Shown: in pieces, positions 14,392-22,849 of the stretch
How the letters are laid out: every line of letters begins with the position of its first letter
Numbering within the stretch: position 1 is the stretch's first letter
Assembly: GCA_026989655.1 (NCBI GenBank)
Contig: JALSIX010000138.1
Span: 1 to 40,946 of the forward strand
Origin: Caldilineaceae bacterium
GTDB lineage: Bacteria; Chloroflexota; Anaerolineae; Caldilineales; Caldilineaceae
DNA: 40,946 bases
Direction of reading: 5' to 3'
Program-made: the position numbers and the translations under genes
The notes under the pieces: model-generated
Told to the model about the DNA's origin: nothing
The model's database searches: none
The model's input: the letters and a program-made list of their open reading frames with translations, nothing else

Positions 14392-17250
14392 ATGTGCCGT
14401 GGAACCCCCTGCCGCCTCGTTGGGATCGCCCTGATCCTGGCCGCCTTTGCCCTGCGGCTCCACCGCCTGGACGCCCAGAGCCTGTGGTACGACGAGGGGG
14501 TCACCGCGACGGTGGCCCAGTACGACCTGGGCACCCTCACCCGATGGACCGCAAACGATATCCAGCCCCCCCTCTACTACTACGTGGTGGCCGGCTGGGG
14601 CCGGCTGGCCGGCTGGAGCGAGTGGAGCCTCCGCTTCCCCTCCGTCCTCTTCGGAGTGTTGCTGGTGGTCCTCCTGGTGGCCCTGGCCCACCGCCTGGGC
14701 CGCCCTCCGTCCCAGGCCCTCGCCGCAGGGCTCCTGGCCGCCCTCCACCCCCTGTGGCTCTACTACAGCCAGGAAGCCCGCATGTACATGCAGCTCCTGG
14801 CCCTGGGCGTGGCCGCGGCCCTCTTGCTGGAGCGAGGGTTCGGTCTCGGGGCCGGCTCCGGGACCGGCCCGGGTGGTTCCTGGAAGGCCCGGTGGGCCTT
14901 CGTGCTGGCGGGGGCCGCGGCCGCCTACACCCACTACTTCGCCTTCTTCCTGTTGCTGGCCCTGGTCCCGGGCTTCCTGCTCCGCCACCGCGGGCCGATC
15001 CGGGCCGCGCCCTGGGCATGGCTGCGCCCCCTGCTGGGGGCCTTCCTCGCGATCCTTCTCCTCTACCTGCCCTGGGTGGGGGTTCTCCTCACCCAGCTCC
15101 AGGTGGACACCAGCTACTGGGAGGGGCCCCTGAAGCTCTGGGAGGCCCTGCGCCATGTGGCCACCCGCTTCACCAGCGGCGAGACCGTACGGGAACCCCA
15201 GGCCGTGGTCCTCCTGGGGGCCCTCCACGGCCCTGTGACCCTGTTGGCCCTCCTGCGGGCCCTGGGCTCCCGGGAACGACGGCCTGCGGCCCTCTACGCC
15301 CTCCTCTGGCTGGGGCTCCCGGTCCTGGCCATCCTGGCTCTGGCCGCGACCACCCCCAAGTTCAATCCCCGCTACGCCATGGTGGCCCTGCCCGGCCTCA
15401 TCCTCCTGTGGAGCCTGGGCCTGGTCGACCTCCTTCCCCCCCGGGGCCTCCGTCCCCCCTCCGTGCGCCTGGCCTGGCACATGGCGGACGAGCAGGAGCC
15501 GCTGCCGACTCGAGAAGAGCCCTTAGCCCCCTCGCCCTCCCATCCCCTCCTCCGGTTCCTGGGCCTCCTGCCCCTGCTGGCCCTGCTGGGGGCCTTCCTC
15601 CACGCGGACCGGAACTGGTTCGTGGACCCGGCCTTCACCAAGGACCAGTGGCGGGAGCTGGCCGCGTACGTACGGGCCCAGCGCAGCCCCGACGAGGCCG
15701 TGGTCCTGGTCAGCGGACACGCCTGGCCCGTCTGGCGCTACTACGCCCCGGACATCCCCGCACTGCGCCTGCCCCCGCTGGAGATCCTGGACGTGAACGC
15801 GGTGCTGGACTTCGACAACACCGGGCCCGCCCTGGCCGCCGGCCTGGCCGAAAGCCGAGGGGCCTGGCTGGTGGCCTGGCAGGACGAGGTGGTGGACCCC
15901 ATGGGCGTGGTGCCCCTCCAACTGGAGCTTGCAGGACAGGAGGAGCCCGTGGCCGCCGCCTTCTGGGGCCTCCGGCTGCGTCGCTTCACGGGCCTGGACC
16001 CCCAGGCCTTCGCCGCGGAACCGCCGGTCCAGGTCCCAGATCGGATCCGCTTCGGCTCGGACCTCTCCCTGCTGGGCCATCGGGTCATGGCCAACGGCGA
16101 TCTCCTCCTCTTCTGGCGATTGGATGCCCCCACCTCGGCCGACTACCGCCGGGCCTTGGAGACCCGGACCCCGGACGGCTTCCTCTACCATCGGGCCCAG
16201 GATGGCCGACTCAGTGCCTACACCTACCCCACCTTTCGCTGGAAAGCAGGCCAGACCACCGTGGCCCGGATCCCGGGACAGGACTGGGCCGGTGAGGCCG
16301 CGGCCCCCGGCCGCTACACGGTCCAGATCCAGGTGTACGACCCCACCGAGGACCTGGCCGGACTGGACGTCTTCGACCGCAACGGCCGCCCCCTGGGCAA
16401 GCAGGCTTCCCTGGCGGTCCGACTGTCCGTGGCCCTACCAGCGCCGCCGGACCGGGATCCCACCCAGACGTGGCATCCCCTGACCTCGAACATCTACGTG
16501 GATGCCCGCCTGGGGGTGGAACAGGCGGCGCCGGGCGCACGGCTCCCCCTGGAGATCCGCTGGTACGCGCCCCAGGATACCCTGGTGCGACATTGGTTCT
16601 GGACCCTCCAGGAGCTCTCCGCCCGCCCCGAGAGCGTTCCCCTCAGTGCATGGCAGCCCCTGGACCTCAGGCTGCCCGGCGGAGGCGTTGTCCGCACCGT
16701 CCAGGCCATCCAGCTCCCCCCCGATGCCCCGGCCGGGGAGCTGGCACTCCGGGTGGGTCTGCCCGAGGTGCCCGAGACCGCCTTGACCCTGCCCCTTCGG
16801 CTCGTCGGCCCCGTGGCCCAGGACCCCCCACCCGTGCCCTGGCCCCTGGAGGTCCGGTTCGGCGACCGCCTGCGCCTGGTGGGCATCGGCAGCCTGGCCC
16901 CCAGCGACCTGGCCGCCGACCCCCTCCCCCCCGGCCCCATCTCCCTGGAACTGGTGTGGCAGAGCCAGGCCCTCCTGGCCGCGGACCTGAACGTCACGGT
17001 CCAGTGGCTGGGGCCCGATGGGCGCCCGGCAGCCCAGCGCGATGCCCCCCTGACCCGTCGGGAGGACCCCTGGCCTGCCCGCCAGGTGGTGCGCCAGGAC
17101 GTGGCCGTGCCCGTTCCCCCTCGACCAGGCACCTACACCCTGATCCTGGCCGTCTACGATCCCTACACCCCAGGCCTGCCCCGGCTTCCCCTGGCCGACG
17201 GCCGGGATGCCCTGGTGTTGGGGCGCTGGACCGTTGACAGATCGCATTGA
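14392..17250 (+). CDS. PMT/ArnT-like membrane glycosyltransferase with long extracytoplasmic C-terminal region
   Basis: The 952-residue protein has a GT-C type membrane half (about 1-430): outer-loop WYDEGVTATVAQ with the catalytic acidic pair, DIQPPLYYY, YYSQEARMY and roughly ten helices. A predicted soluble half (about 440-952) follows. The soluble half contains at least two beta-rich segments that begin alike (IRFGSDLSLLGHRV near 560 and VRFGDRLRLVGIGSL near 820), suggesting repeated beta-sandwich domains that may bind glycans or position the acceptor. The ATG at 14392 follows the CPBP stop by 4 nt. Stop TGA at 17248-17250 overlaps the ssb promoter. Acceptor and donor sugars are unknown. 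Confidence 0.8.
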   Translation: MCRGTPCRLVGIALILAAFALRLHRLDAQSLWYDEGVTATVAQYDLGTLTRWTANDIQPPLYYYVVAGWGRLAGWSEWSLRFPSVLFGVLLVVLLVALAHRLGRPPSQALAAGLLAALHPLWLYYSQEARMYMQLLALGVAAALLLERGFGLGAGSGTGPGGSWKARWAFVLAGAAAAYTHYFAFFLLLALVPGFLLRHRGPIRAAPWAWLRPLLGAFLAILLLYLPWVGVLLTQLQVDTSYWEGPLKLWEALRHVATRFTSGETVREPQAVVLLGALHGPVTLLALLRALGSRERRPAALYALLWLGLPVLAILALAATTPKFNPRYAMVALPGLILLWSLGLVDLLPPRGLRPPSVRLAWHMADEQEPLPTREEPLAPSPSHPLLRFLGLLPLLALLGAFLHADRNWFVDPAFTKDQWRELAAYVRAQRSPDEAVVLVSGHAWPVWRYYAPDIPALRLPPLEILDVNAVLDFDNTGPALAAGLAESRGAWLVAWQDEVVDPMGVVPLQLELAGQEEPVAAAFWGLRLRRFTGLDPQAFAAEPPVQVPDRIRFGSDLSLLGHRVMANGDLLLFWRLDAPTSADYRRALETRTPDGFLYHRAQDGRLSAYTYPTFRWKAGQTTVARIPGQDWAGEAAAPGRYTVQIQVYDPTEDLAGLDVFDRNGRPLGKQASLAVRLSVALPAPPDRDPTQTWHPLTSNIYVDARLGVEQAAPGARLPLEIRWYAPQDTLVRHWFWTLQELSARPESVPLSAWQPLDLRLPGGGVVRTVQAIQLPPDAPAGELALRVGLPEVPETALTLPLRLVGPVAQDPPPVPWPLEVRFGDRLRLVGIGSLAPSDLAADPLPPGPISLELVWQSQALLAADLNVTVQWLGPDGRPAAQRDAPLTRREDPWPARQVVRQDVAVPVPPRPGTYTLILAVYDPYTPGLPRLPLADGRDALVLGRWTVDRSH

Positions 17251-17275
17251 CTTTCACCTGAACCTGGCCTACAAT
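17247..17275 (+). promoter_or_regulatory. Promoter of ssb
   Basis: TTGACT (17247-17252), 17 nt, TACAAT (17270-17275), overlapping the stop codon of the preceding glycosyltransferase gene. One of the best promoter matches in the window; the leader is about 57 nt. Confidence 0.8.
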
Positions 17276-17338
17276 AGGGCTGTCGAACTTTTGTCCTACA
17301 CCGACCCCGGACGGACCGATCCGGACAAAGGAGGCGCC

Positions 17339-17743
17339 ATGTACCAGCAAGTGATCCTGGTGGGCAACCTGGGCTCCGATCCCGAGATGCGCTACACGCC
17401 CAGCGGTGTCCCGGTGGCCAGCTTCAGCCTGGCCGTCAACCGGGTGTGGACCGGCCAGGACGGCCAACAGCAGGAGAAGACCGTCTGGTTTCGGGTCACC
17501 ACCTGGCGCAAGCAGGCGGAGATCGTCTCCCAGTACCTGACCAAGGGGCGTCAGGTCATGGTGGTGGGCGAGATCGAGGAGCCCCGGGCCTACATCGACC
17601 GGGAAGGGAATCCCCGAGCCTCTCTGGAGGTGACAGCCCGGACCATCAAGTTCCTGGGCGGTCGGGGCGAGGCCCCGGCATCCTACAGCACAGGGACAGC
17701 CAACTCGGGGGAGATCGCCGACGAGGAGGACATCCCCTTCTGA
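17339..17743 (+). CDS. ssb: Single-stranded DNA-binding protein
   Basis: SSB coats single-stranded DNA during replication, recombination and repair and recruits partners by its C-terminal tip. The 134-residue product has the OB-fold start QVILVGNLGSDPEMRYTPSG, the VWFRVTTW strand and GRQVMVVGEIEEPRAY. A short linker ends in the acidic tip DEEDIPF, the canonical interaction tail. AAAGGAGG lies just before the ATG at 17339. It is a short single-OB-fold SSB, so it should act as a tetramer. The TlpA-like gene follows after 56 nt on the same strand. Confidence 0.95.
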   Translation: MYQQVILVGNLGSDPEMRYTPSGVPVASFSLAVNRVWTGQDGQQQEKTVWFRVTTWRKQAEIVSQYLTKGRQVMVVGEIEEPRAYIDREGNPRASLEVTARTIKFLGGRGEAPASYSTGTANSGEIADEEDIPF

Positions 17744-17799
17744 GGGCAGGGGCCTCTGCGTCCCCAATCCCGCCTCCCCCATCCCCCTGGTGAGCTCCC

Positions 17800-18336
17800 A
17801 TGTCCACGTCGACGCGCTGGTACCTGGTCTTCGTCGTCATCCTGGTGTTCGGCGGCGGCTGGCTGTGGTGGACCCGCTTTCCCGGGGACGGCCCGCCGGC
17901 CGGCCTGGAGCCCCGGGCCGCGGTGGGCTACCCGGCACCGGACTTCGCGCTGGAGGAGCTGGCCACAGGCCAGATCCGCCGCCTGAGCGACCTCCGGGGC
18001 ACCCCGGTGATCCTGAACTTCTGGGCGACCTGGTGCGGCCCCTGCCGGGCAGAGATGCCCCTGCTGCAGGACACCTACCGGGCCTATGGGGGCACCATCG
18101 CCCTGATCGGCGTGGACCAGGGCGAACCCCCCCAGGTGATCCAGGAGTTCCTGGACACCTATGGCATCGACTTCCCCATCTGGCTGGACCGGGACATGGC
18201 GGTGGGCAACACCTACCGGGTGATGGGGATCCCCACCACCTATTTCATCGACGCCCAGGGGATCATCCGAGCCATCCACCCCGGCCAGCTCAACGAGCGG
18301 ATCCTGGCAGAGCAGCTTCAGACGATCCTTCCCTGA
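17800..18336 (+). CDS. TlpA/ResA-like membrane-anchored thiol-disulfide oxidoreductase
   Basis: This is a 178-residue redox protein with an N-terminal signal anchor (about 7-25) and a thioredoxin fold on the outer face of the membrane. The active site WCGPC has C79 and C82, and the cis-proline loop is GIPTTYFID. The insert between them is typical of ResA/TlpA/CcmG enzymes that reduce disulfides, often for cytochrome c maturation; no cytochrome biogenesis gene is present here, so that use is inference. No Shine-Dalgarno site precedes the ATG at 17800. The last 47 nt overlap the convergent O-antigen-ligase-like gene. Confidence 0.88.
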   Translation: MSTSTRWYLVFVVILVFGGGWLWWTRFPGDGPPAGLEPRAAVGYPAPDFALEELATGQIRRLSDLRGTPVILNFWATWCGPCRAEMPLLQDTYRAYGGTIALIGVDQGEPPQVIQEFLDTYGIDFPIWLDRDMAVGNTYRVMGIPTTYFIDAQGIIRAIHPGQLNERILAEQLQTILP

Positions 18337-20398
18337 ACCCCAGGAGCCACACCCACACCAACATCAGGTCGGGCAGCGCGTAGGAGGCATCGATGAGGCC
18401 GTGGGCCAGTCCCGCGGTAGCCGCGGCCAACACCCCCACCTCCCACGCGGAGGCCCCACTCCACACCCGTTGCGCCCGCCGCCAGAGCCCCCGCCCCCAC
18501 CAGAGTCCGGCCACCGCCAGCCCCGGGAGCCCCAGGCGGGTCCACCAGTCCAGGACCAGGTTGTGGGGGTGGTTCAGGTTCGGATCCCACCAGGCCGCGG
18601 GCAGGATGTACCCGCTGCGATACACGTAGAGGAAGTTGTCCGGCCCCACGCCCCACAGGGGGTGATCCAGGGCCATGGCCAGCGCGCTCCGCCACAGGTG
18701 CAGCCGCAAGCCACCGGTGGTCTCGGGGCCCAGATCCAGCAGGGCCTGGAAGCGCTCTGTGCCCACGAAGGGGAGCAGGAGCCCGGCCACCCCGGCAGCC
18801 ACCCCCAGCAGTGCCCACAGGGACGCCAGGGAGCGCCCCTGGCCCTTCAGGGCCAGCCATCCACCCACCCCGATGGTGGCTACCCCGGCCGGCAGGCCCA
18901 GCAACAGGGCACCCTTGCTGAAGGTCAACACCAACCCCAGGAGCTGGACCCCGGCCAGGAGGCTCCAGGCCAGACGCCGCCGACGGGCCAACAGGGCCAG
19001 GGCCAAGGCCATGGCGGTGGTCCGCTCCAGGTAGAGGGCCAGGTTGTTGGGCGAGCCGTAGAAGGCCCGTACCCGGCTCACCTCCTCTGCCTGGACCACC
19101 ATCCAGCCGGTGAAGTACTGGATCACACCCACCAGGGCCACCAGACCGCCCCCCACCATCCAGGCCACCATCCACCCCCGGAACACGGCCTCCACGTCCG
19201 CCTCTGTCTGTGCCGCGGCCCCCAAGAGCAGGGCGAAGCCGGCCCCGGCCAGGAAGACGGTCCGCCACTCCCGCCAGGCCACCGAGGGCACGGACGCATC
19301 CACCGCGGCCACCAGGGCCACACCGGCCAGGAGGACCAGAGGATGGCGGAGAAGGGGGAGAGGACGGCCCCCTGGACCGGTGGAGGGAGCCGGTCCCGAG
19401 AAACCCACCGCCCGATGGAGCCACACCAGGAGCAGCCCGCCCCAGATGGCCGGGTCCACGAAATGGACGGCCCGGCCGGGCCACACCGGCACCGGGACCA
19501 GGTAGAGGGGCAGGGCGAGGAGCAGGGCCGCAACCCACAGGCTGGGCCGCTGGAGCCCGGCCCAGGCCAACAGGATCAGGCCCAGGTCGGCCAACCACCA
19601 ACGGTCCAGCGCGGTGCCCCCCGCCACCAGGATCAGCCCCAGCCCGGCCATCCCTGTGGGCCAGGGTGTGCGCAAACGGGTGTGCAGGCGAGCCACGCGT
19701 CTGCCGGGACGGACCAGGCGGGCTCCCGCTCCACGGATCGGGCCCATCGCCCAGGCCGCCACACCCCCCGCTCCCACCAGCAGCAGGAGCACCCCGGGCC
19801 AACGGGGCCAGGGCTCGGGGGGGAGCGCGTCCACGGCCACAGCCCGCAGGGGCACCTGTCCCCAGCTACGCCAGACCTCCACCCGCACCCGATGGGGCCC
19901 CGAATCCGAGGCCCTGTGGACCCGGACCCACGTGGGCGACGGCCCTTCCGGCGTCTGGCGTTCGGGGGCCAGAAAGGGCTTGTACCCGGCCGGGCGCCCC
20001 CGGCTGTCCCCATTGCCCCAGATCTGGGCCAACCGGTTGGCCGGGGCCCCGTCCACGGTGACGTACATGTACCCCCAGTAGTCTCCCATGGCCACCTGCA
20101 GGGCCAGCTCCTCCCCCTGGTACGCGAACTCCACCACCCCGGCCGGCTGCCGCCAGGGGTCCGGGGGTTCCAGGGTGTCCGCGCCCTGGGGCGCGACCCG
20201 CCAACCCGGATCGTAGCGGAAGGCCGGGCTGTCCATGCGGGCCACCGTGCCGGGGAGCAACGCTGGGACCCGGGCAGGAGTGGGAAGGGACGGGGGAACC
20301 GGCCGGGCGGAGGCCAGGATCCATGCCAGGCCGGCCACCAGGAGGGCCGTGGCCCCCAGGCACCGGGCTCGCTCCCTGGATCGCGTCCAACGCTTCAT
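18290..20398 (-). CDS. O-antigen ligase-like protein with N-terminal extracytoplasmic domain
   Basis: This is a 702-residue membrane protein. A first hydrophobic helix (about 14-32) is followed by a predicted soluble beta-rich domain (about 50-190) and then by about a dozen helices with the Wzy_C/O-antigen-ligase signature: TFSKGALLLGLPAG, DHPLWGVGPDNFLYVY and HPHNLVLDWWTRLGLPG. It would join or polymerise lipid-linked glycans on the outer face. The soluble insertion is unusual; it may bind the acceptor glycan. Its ATG (20398-20396) overlaps the TGA of the patatin gene as ATGA, so translation is coupled. Its 3' end overlaps the TlpA-like gene. Confidence 0.82.
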   Translation of the reverse strand: MKRWTRSRERARCLGATALLVAGLAWILASARPVPPSLPTPARVPALLPGTVARMDSPAFRYDPGWRVAPQGADTLEPPDPWRQPAGVVEFAYQGEELALQVAMGDYWGYMYVTVDGAPANRLAQIWGNGDSRGRPAGYKPFLAPERQTPEGPSPTWVRVHRASDSGPHRVRVEVWRSWGQVPLRAVAVDALPPEPWPRWPGVLLLLVGAGGVAAWAMGPIRGAGARLVRPGRRVARLHTRLRTPWPTGMAGLGLILVAGGTALDRWWLADLGLILLAWAGLQRPSLWVAALLLALPLYLVPVPVWPGRAVHFVDPAIWGGLLLVWLHRAVGFSGPAPSTGPGGRPLPLLRHPLVLLAGVALVAAVDASVPSVAWREWRTVFLAGAGFALLLGAAAQTEADVEAVFRGWMVAWMVGGGLVALVGVIQYFTGWMVVQAEEVSRVRAFYGSPNNLALYLERTTAMALALALLARRRRLAWSLLAGVQLLGLVLTFSKGALLLGLPAGVATIGVGGWLALKGQGRSLASLWALLGVAAGVAGLLLPFVGTERFQALLDLGPETTGGLRLHLWRSALAMALDHPLWGVGPDNFLYVYRSGYILPAAWWDPNLNHPHNLVLDWWTRLGLPGLAVAGLWWGRGLWRRAQRVWSGASAWEVGVLAAATAGLAHGLIDASYALPDLMLVWVWLLGFREGSSEAALPGSAR

Positions 20399-21327
20399 GG
20401 GCCAGGCAGCCGCCGGTAGGGAGGGATAAACACCGGCAGGGGTCCGGCTCCTTGGTTGGGCCCCAGTCCGGCCTCCTGGAACACCTGGCCGGCGCTCAGC
20501 GGCCGGGGCGCGGCCAGGTATTCCAGGGCCCGACGCCGACCGGCTTCCACCATGGCGTCCACCTGGCTGAAGTCGTTGAAGCGGACATCCGGGAAATCGG
20601 GGATGCGGATGTGATGGAGGACCACCTGAGGCTCCCGGACGGCCCGATCCAGGTCCGTGAGCAAGGACTGGGCCATGAAGGTGGTCAGGACCCGGCCCAG
20701 GATGCGATGCACCCCATGGACCGGCTGCAAGGGCTGGCCGCCGTAGCCCACGTTCACCGCGTAGATCTCCGTGGCGCCTCGGTCCATGGCCAGGCTGGCG
20801 GGCACGTTGTCCACCACCCCGCCGTCCACCAGTTGGAGCTCGCCGAAGGCCACCGGTGGGTGGATCCCAGGGACCGTGGCGCTGGCCAGCACCCCGTCCA
20901 CCAGGGGGATGTCCGGGGTCAGCTCCTTGCCGAAGAGATGGAGACGGGCGGTCCGCAGGTCCGTGGCCGTGATGTAACAGGGCATGGCCAGGTCGCCGAA
21001 GGTGTTCACATCCGGCGGCAGACGGTCCAGGATGTAGGCCCGGAGGCGCTGGTTGGGGTAGAGGCTGTCCTGGCCCCGGAGGGCCCGCCAGGCCATGGTG
21101 AGGAGGTTGCCCGGGTAGACATCCTGGGGCCGGACCTCCCGCCACAGGCGCACCAGGTCGGAGAGGGCGTCCGGGGTGCCCCGGGCCGCGACATAGGCTG
21201 CGTTCAGGGCCCCTGCCGAGGTCCCCACCCAGAGATCGGGCCACAGGCCGGCCTCGGCCAGGGCCTGCAGGGCTCCAACCTGGAGGGGGCCGCGATTGCC
21301 GCCTCCGCTCAGGGCAATGGCACGCAC
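20395..21327 (-). CDS. Patatin-like phospholipase (RssA-like)
   Basis: This is a 310-residue serine lipase-fold hydrolase expected to cleave acyl esters of phospholipids or similar lipids. The patatin elements are complete: oxyanion-hole GGGNRG (about 8-13), nucleophile elbow GTSAG with S37, and the DGG of the catalytic dyad with D168. There is no signal peptide, so it should be cytoplasmic or peripheral. The start is GTG at 21327, preceded by a strong AAAAGGAGG site. It is coupled by ATGA overlap to the following O-antigen-ligase-like gene and lies 54 nt after the CDF transporter gene. This suggests a shared transcript but not an obvious common pathway. Confidence 0.9.
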   Translation of the reverse strand: MRAIALSGGGNRGPLQVGALQALAEAGLWPDLWVGTSAGALNAAYVAARGTPDALSDLVRLWREVRPQDVYPGNLLTMAWRALRGQDSLYPNQRLRAYILDRLPPDVNTFGDLAMPCYITATDLRTARLHLFGKELTPDIPLVDGVLASATVPGIHPPVAFGELQLVDGGVVDNVPASLAMDRGATEIYAVNVGYGGQPLQPVHGVHRILGRVLTTFMAQSLLTDLDRAVREPQVVLHHIRIPDFPDVRFNDFSQVDAMVEAGRRRALEYLAAPRPLSAGQVFQEAGLGPNQGAGPLPVFIPPYRRLPGP

Positions 21328-21381
21328 AACACACCTCCTTTTCCGCTCAACGGACCTGGGATGGTAGGCCTCCCTGGCCGG

Positions 21382-22770
21382 TCACCGGGATGGGGGCATC
21401 GGGGCCGGTTCCAGGTGCACCAACACCTCCCCTGCATGGGGCAATCTCTGCCGAACGAGCTCCTGCAGCCGGGTGCTGAGCTCATGGGCCTCGGCCACCG
21501 AGAGGCCACCGTCCACCCGGACCTCCAGCACGATGAAGAGCCGACCTTCCACCTGGAAGATCTCCAGGTGGTGCGGTTCGTGGAGGCCGGGTACCCCGGC
21601 CGCGGCCTCGGCCACCACCCGCCGGATCCGGGCCTCCAGGCTCGGGCTCACCCGGGTGGAGGGCAGCACCTCGGACGGCGCGGCCTCGATGTGGGTGTAG
21701 ATGGAGGCCACCTCGGGGAGCCGCTCGCGGATGGTCTGTTCCAGCCGATCCACCCGTTCGTGGGCCTCGGCCAGCCGGGCGTGGGGATCCACGCCCACGT
21801 GGAGGTGGAGGCACAGGCGGCCACCCGCCTGCTGGGCCCAGAACTCGTGGAGGATCAGCCCGGCCTCGCTGGTGGCCAACTGCACCGCCTGGTACCGGTC
21901 CAGGGCGCTGGCCGGGCCCCGTTGGGCCTCCACGTGGACGGTCACGTCCTCCACCCCAGGCAGGGCCAGGAGCCGGCGGCGCACCTCGTCCGCGATGGCG
22001 TTGGCCCTCTGGGTGGGCAGCCGGGGATCGACCCGGACGTGGAGATCCACCGCGATGTGGTCCGGGGTGCCTCGGCTCCGGATCCGGTGGAAGCTCTCCA
22101 CACCGGGCACCTGGGACACCACCTGGGCAATGGCGCCGGGTGCCAAGGGCGCCTGGTCCACCAGAGGGGGCACGTTCTCCAGAAGGGTGTCCACGCCCAC
22201 CTTGGCGATGACCCCCGCGATGAGGAGCGCCACCGCGGGGTCTGCCCAACCGTATCCCAGGTGCACCGCGGCCAACCCCACCAGGACGGCCAGGCTCACA
22301 TAGAGGCTGGTGAGGGTGTGTCGGGCGTCCGCGATCAACACCTCACTGCCCAGGGCCCGGCCCTGGCGGAGCTCCCACCAGCCGGCCAGCCCCTGGATCG
22401 CCCCGCCCACCCCCAGCGCGGCCACGCTCCACCGGTTCACCGTGGGCAGCCGGGGATGGAGAAGACGGCCCACCGCGCTGGTGGCCAGCTCCCAGGCGAC
22501 CACGAAGAGCAGGGTGGCGATGAGGAGCGCGGCCAGGGTCTCGAACTTGCGGTGGCCGTAGGGGTGCTCCTCGTCGGGAGGGCGGCTGCTGACCCGGACC
22601 GCGGCCCACGCGATCCCGTTGGACAGGCCGTCGAAGAGGGTGTCCAGGCCGTCGGCCACCAGGGAGAGGGCTCCTGTCCACATCCCGACGCCCAGCTTGA
22701 CCCCCGTGGCCAGCAGGTTGAGCAGGAAGGTCAGGACGAGGACGTGCTGGATGCGTCGTGGGTCGCGCAT
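21382..22770 (-). CDS. Cation diffusion facilitator (CDF) metal transporter with three C-terminal ZT-dimer-like domains
   Basis: This 462-residue protein should export a divalent metal in exchange for protons. Six helices fill about residues 5-200. The TM2 metal site is D43-x3-D47 (in ADGLDTLFD), as in YiiP, and the cytoplasmic HPYGHRKFE is present. The TM5 site reads H151-x3-S155, where H-x3-D is usual. After the membrane domain come three successive alpha-beta units (about 213-282, 295-364 and 385-457), each resembling the ZT-dimer domain normally present once. That explains a length near 460 rather than 300. The ATG at 22770 has AGGA upstream; an in-frame ATG at 22797 is possible. The metal is not predictable. 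Confidence 0.85.
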   Translation of the reverse strand: MRDPRRIQHVLVLTFLLNLLATGVKLGVGMWTGALSLVADGLDTLFDGLSNGIAWAAVRVSSRPPDEEHPYGHRKFETLAALLIATLLFVVAWELATSAVGRLLHPRLPTVNRWSVAALGVGGAIQGLAGWWELRQGRALGSEVLIADARHTLTSLYVSLAVLVGLAAVHLGYGWADPAVALLIAGVIAKVGVDTLLENVPPLVDQAPLAPGAIAQVVSQVPGVESFHRIRSRGTPDHIAVDLHVRVDPRLPTQRANAIADEVRRRLLALPGVEDVTVHVEAQRGPASALDRYQAVQLATSEAGLILHEFWAQQAGGRLCLHLHVGVDPHARLAEAHERVDRLEQTIRERLPEVASIYTHIEAAPSEVLPSTRVSPSLEARIRRVVAEAAAGVPGLHEPHHLEIFQVEGRLFIVLEVRVDGGLSVAEAHELSTRLQELVRQRLPHAGEVLVHLEPAPMPPSR

Positions 22771-22849
22771 TCGGTCTGGTCCTGCACGGATGTCCATCGG
22801 CCCGGCAGGAGTTGCCCTCTTCGCATGGGAACCAAGGCCGCTCCGCGGT

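Noticed and set aside
4633-18336. One dedicated O-antigen or capsule cluster
   Set aside because: The glycosyltransferases and ligase-like genes are on both strands, separated by ssb, a regulator and an ATP-grasp gene, and no flippase, initiating transferase or sugar-nucleotide synthesis gene is present.
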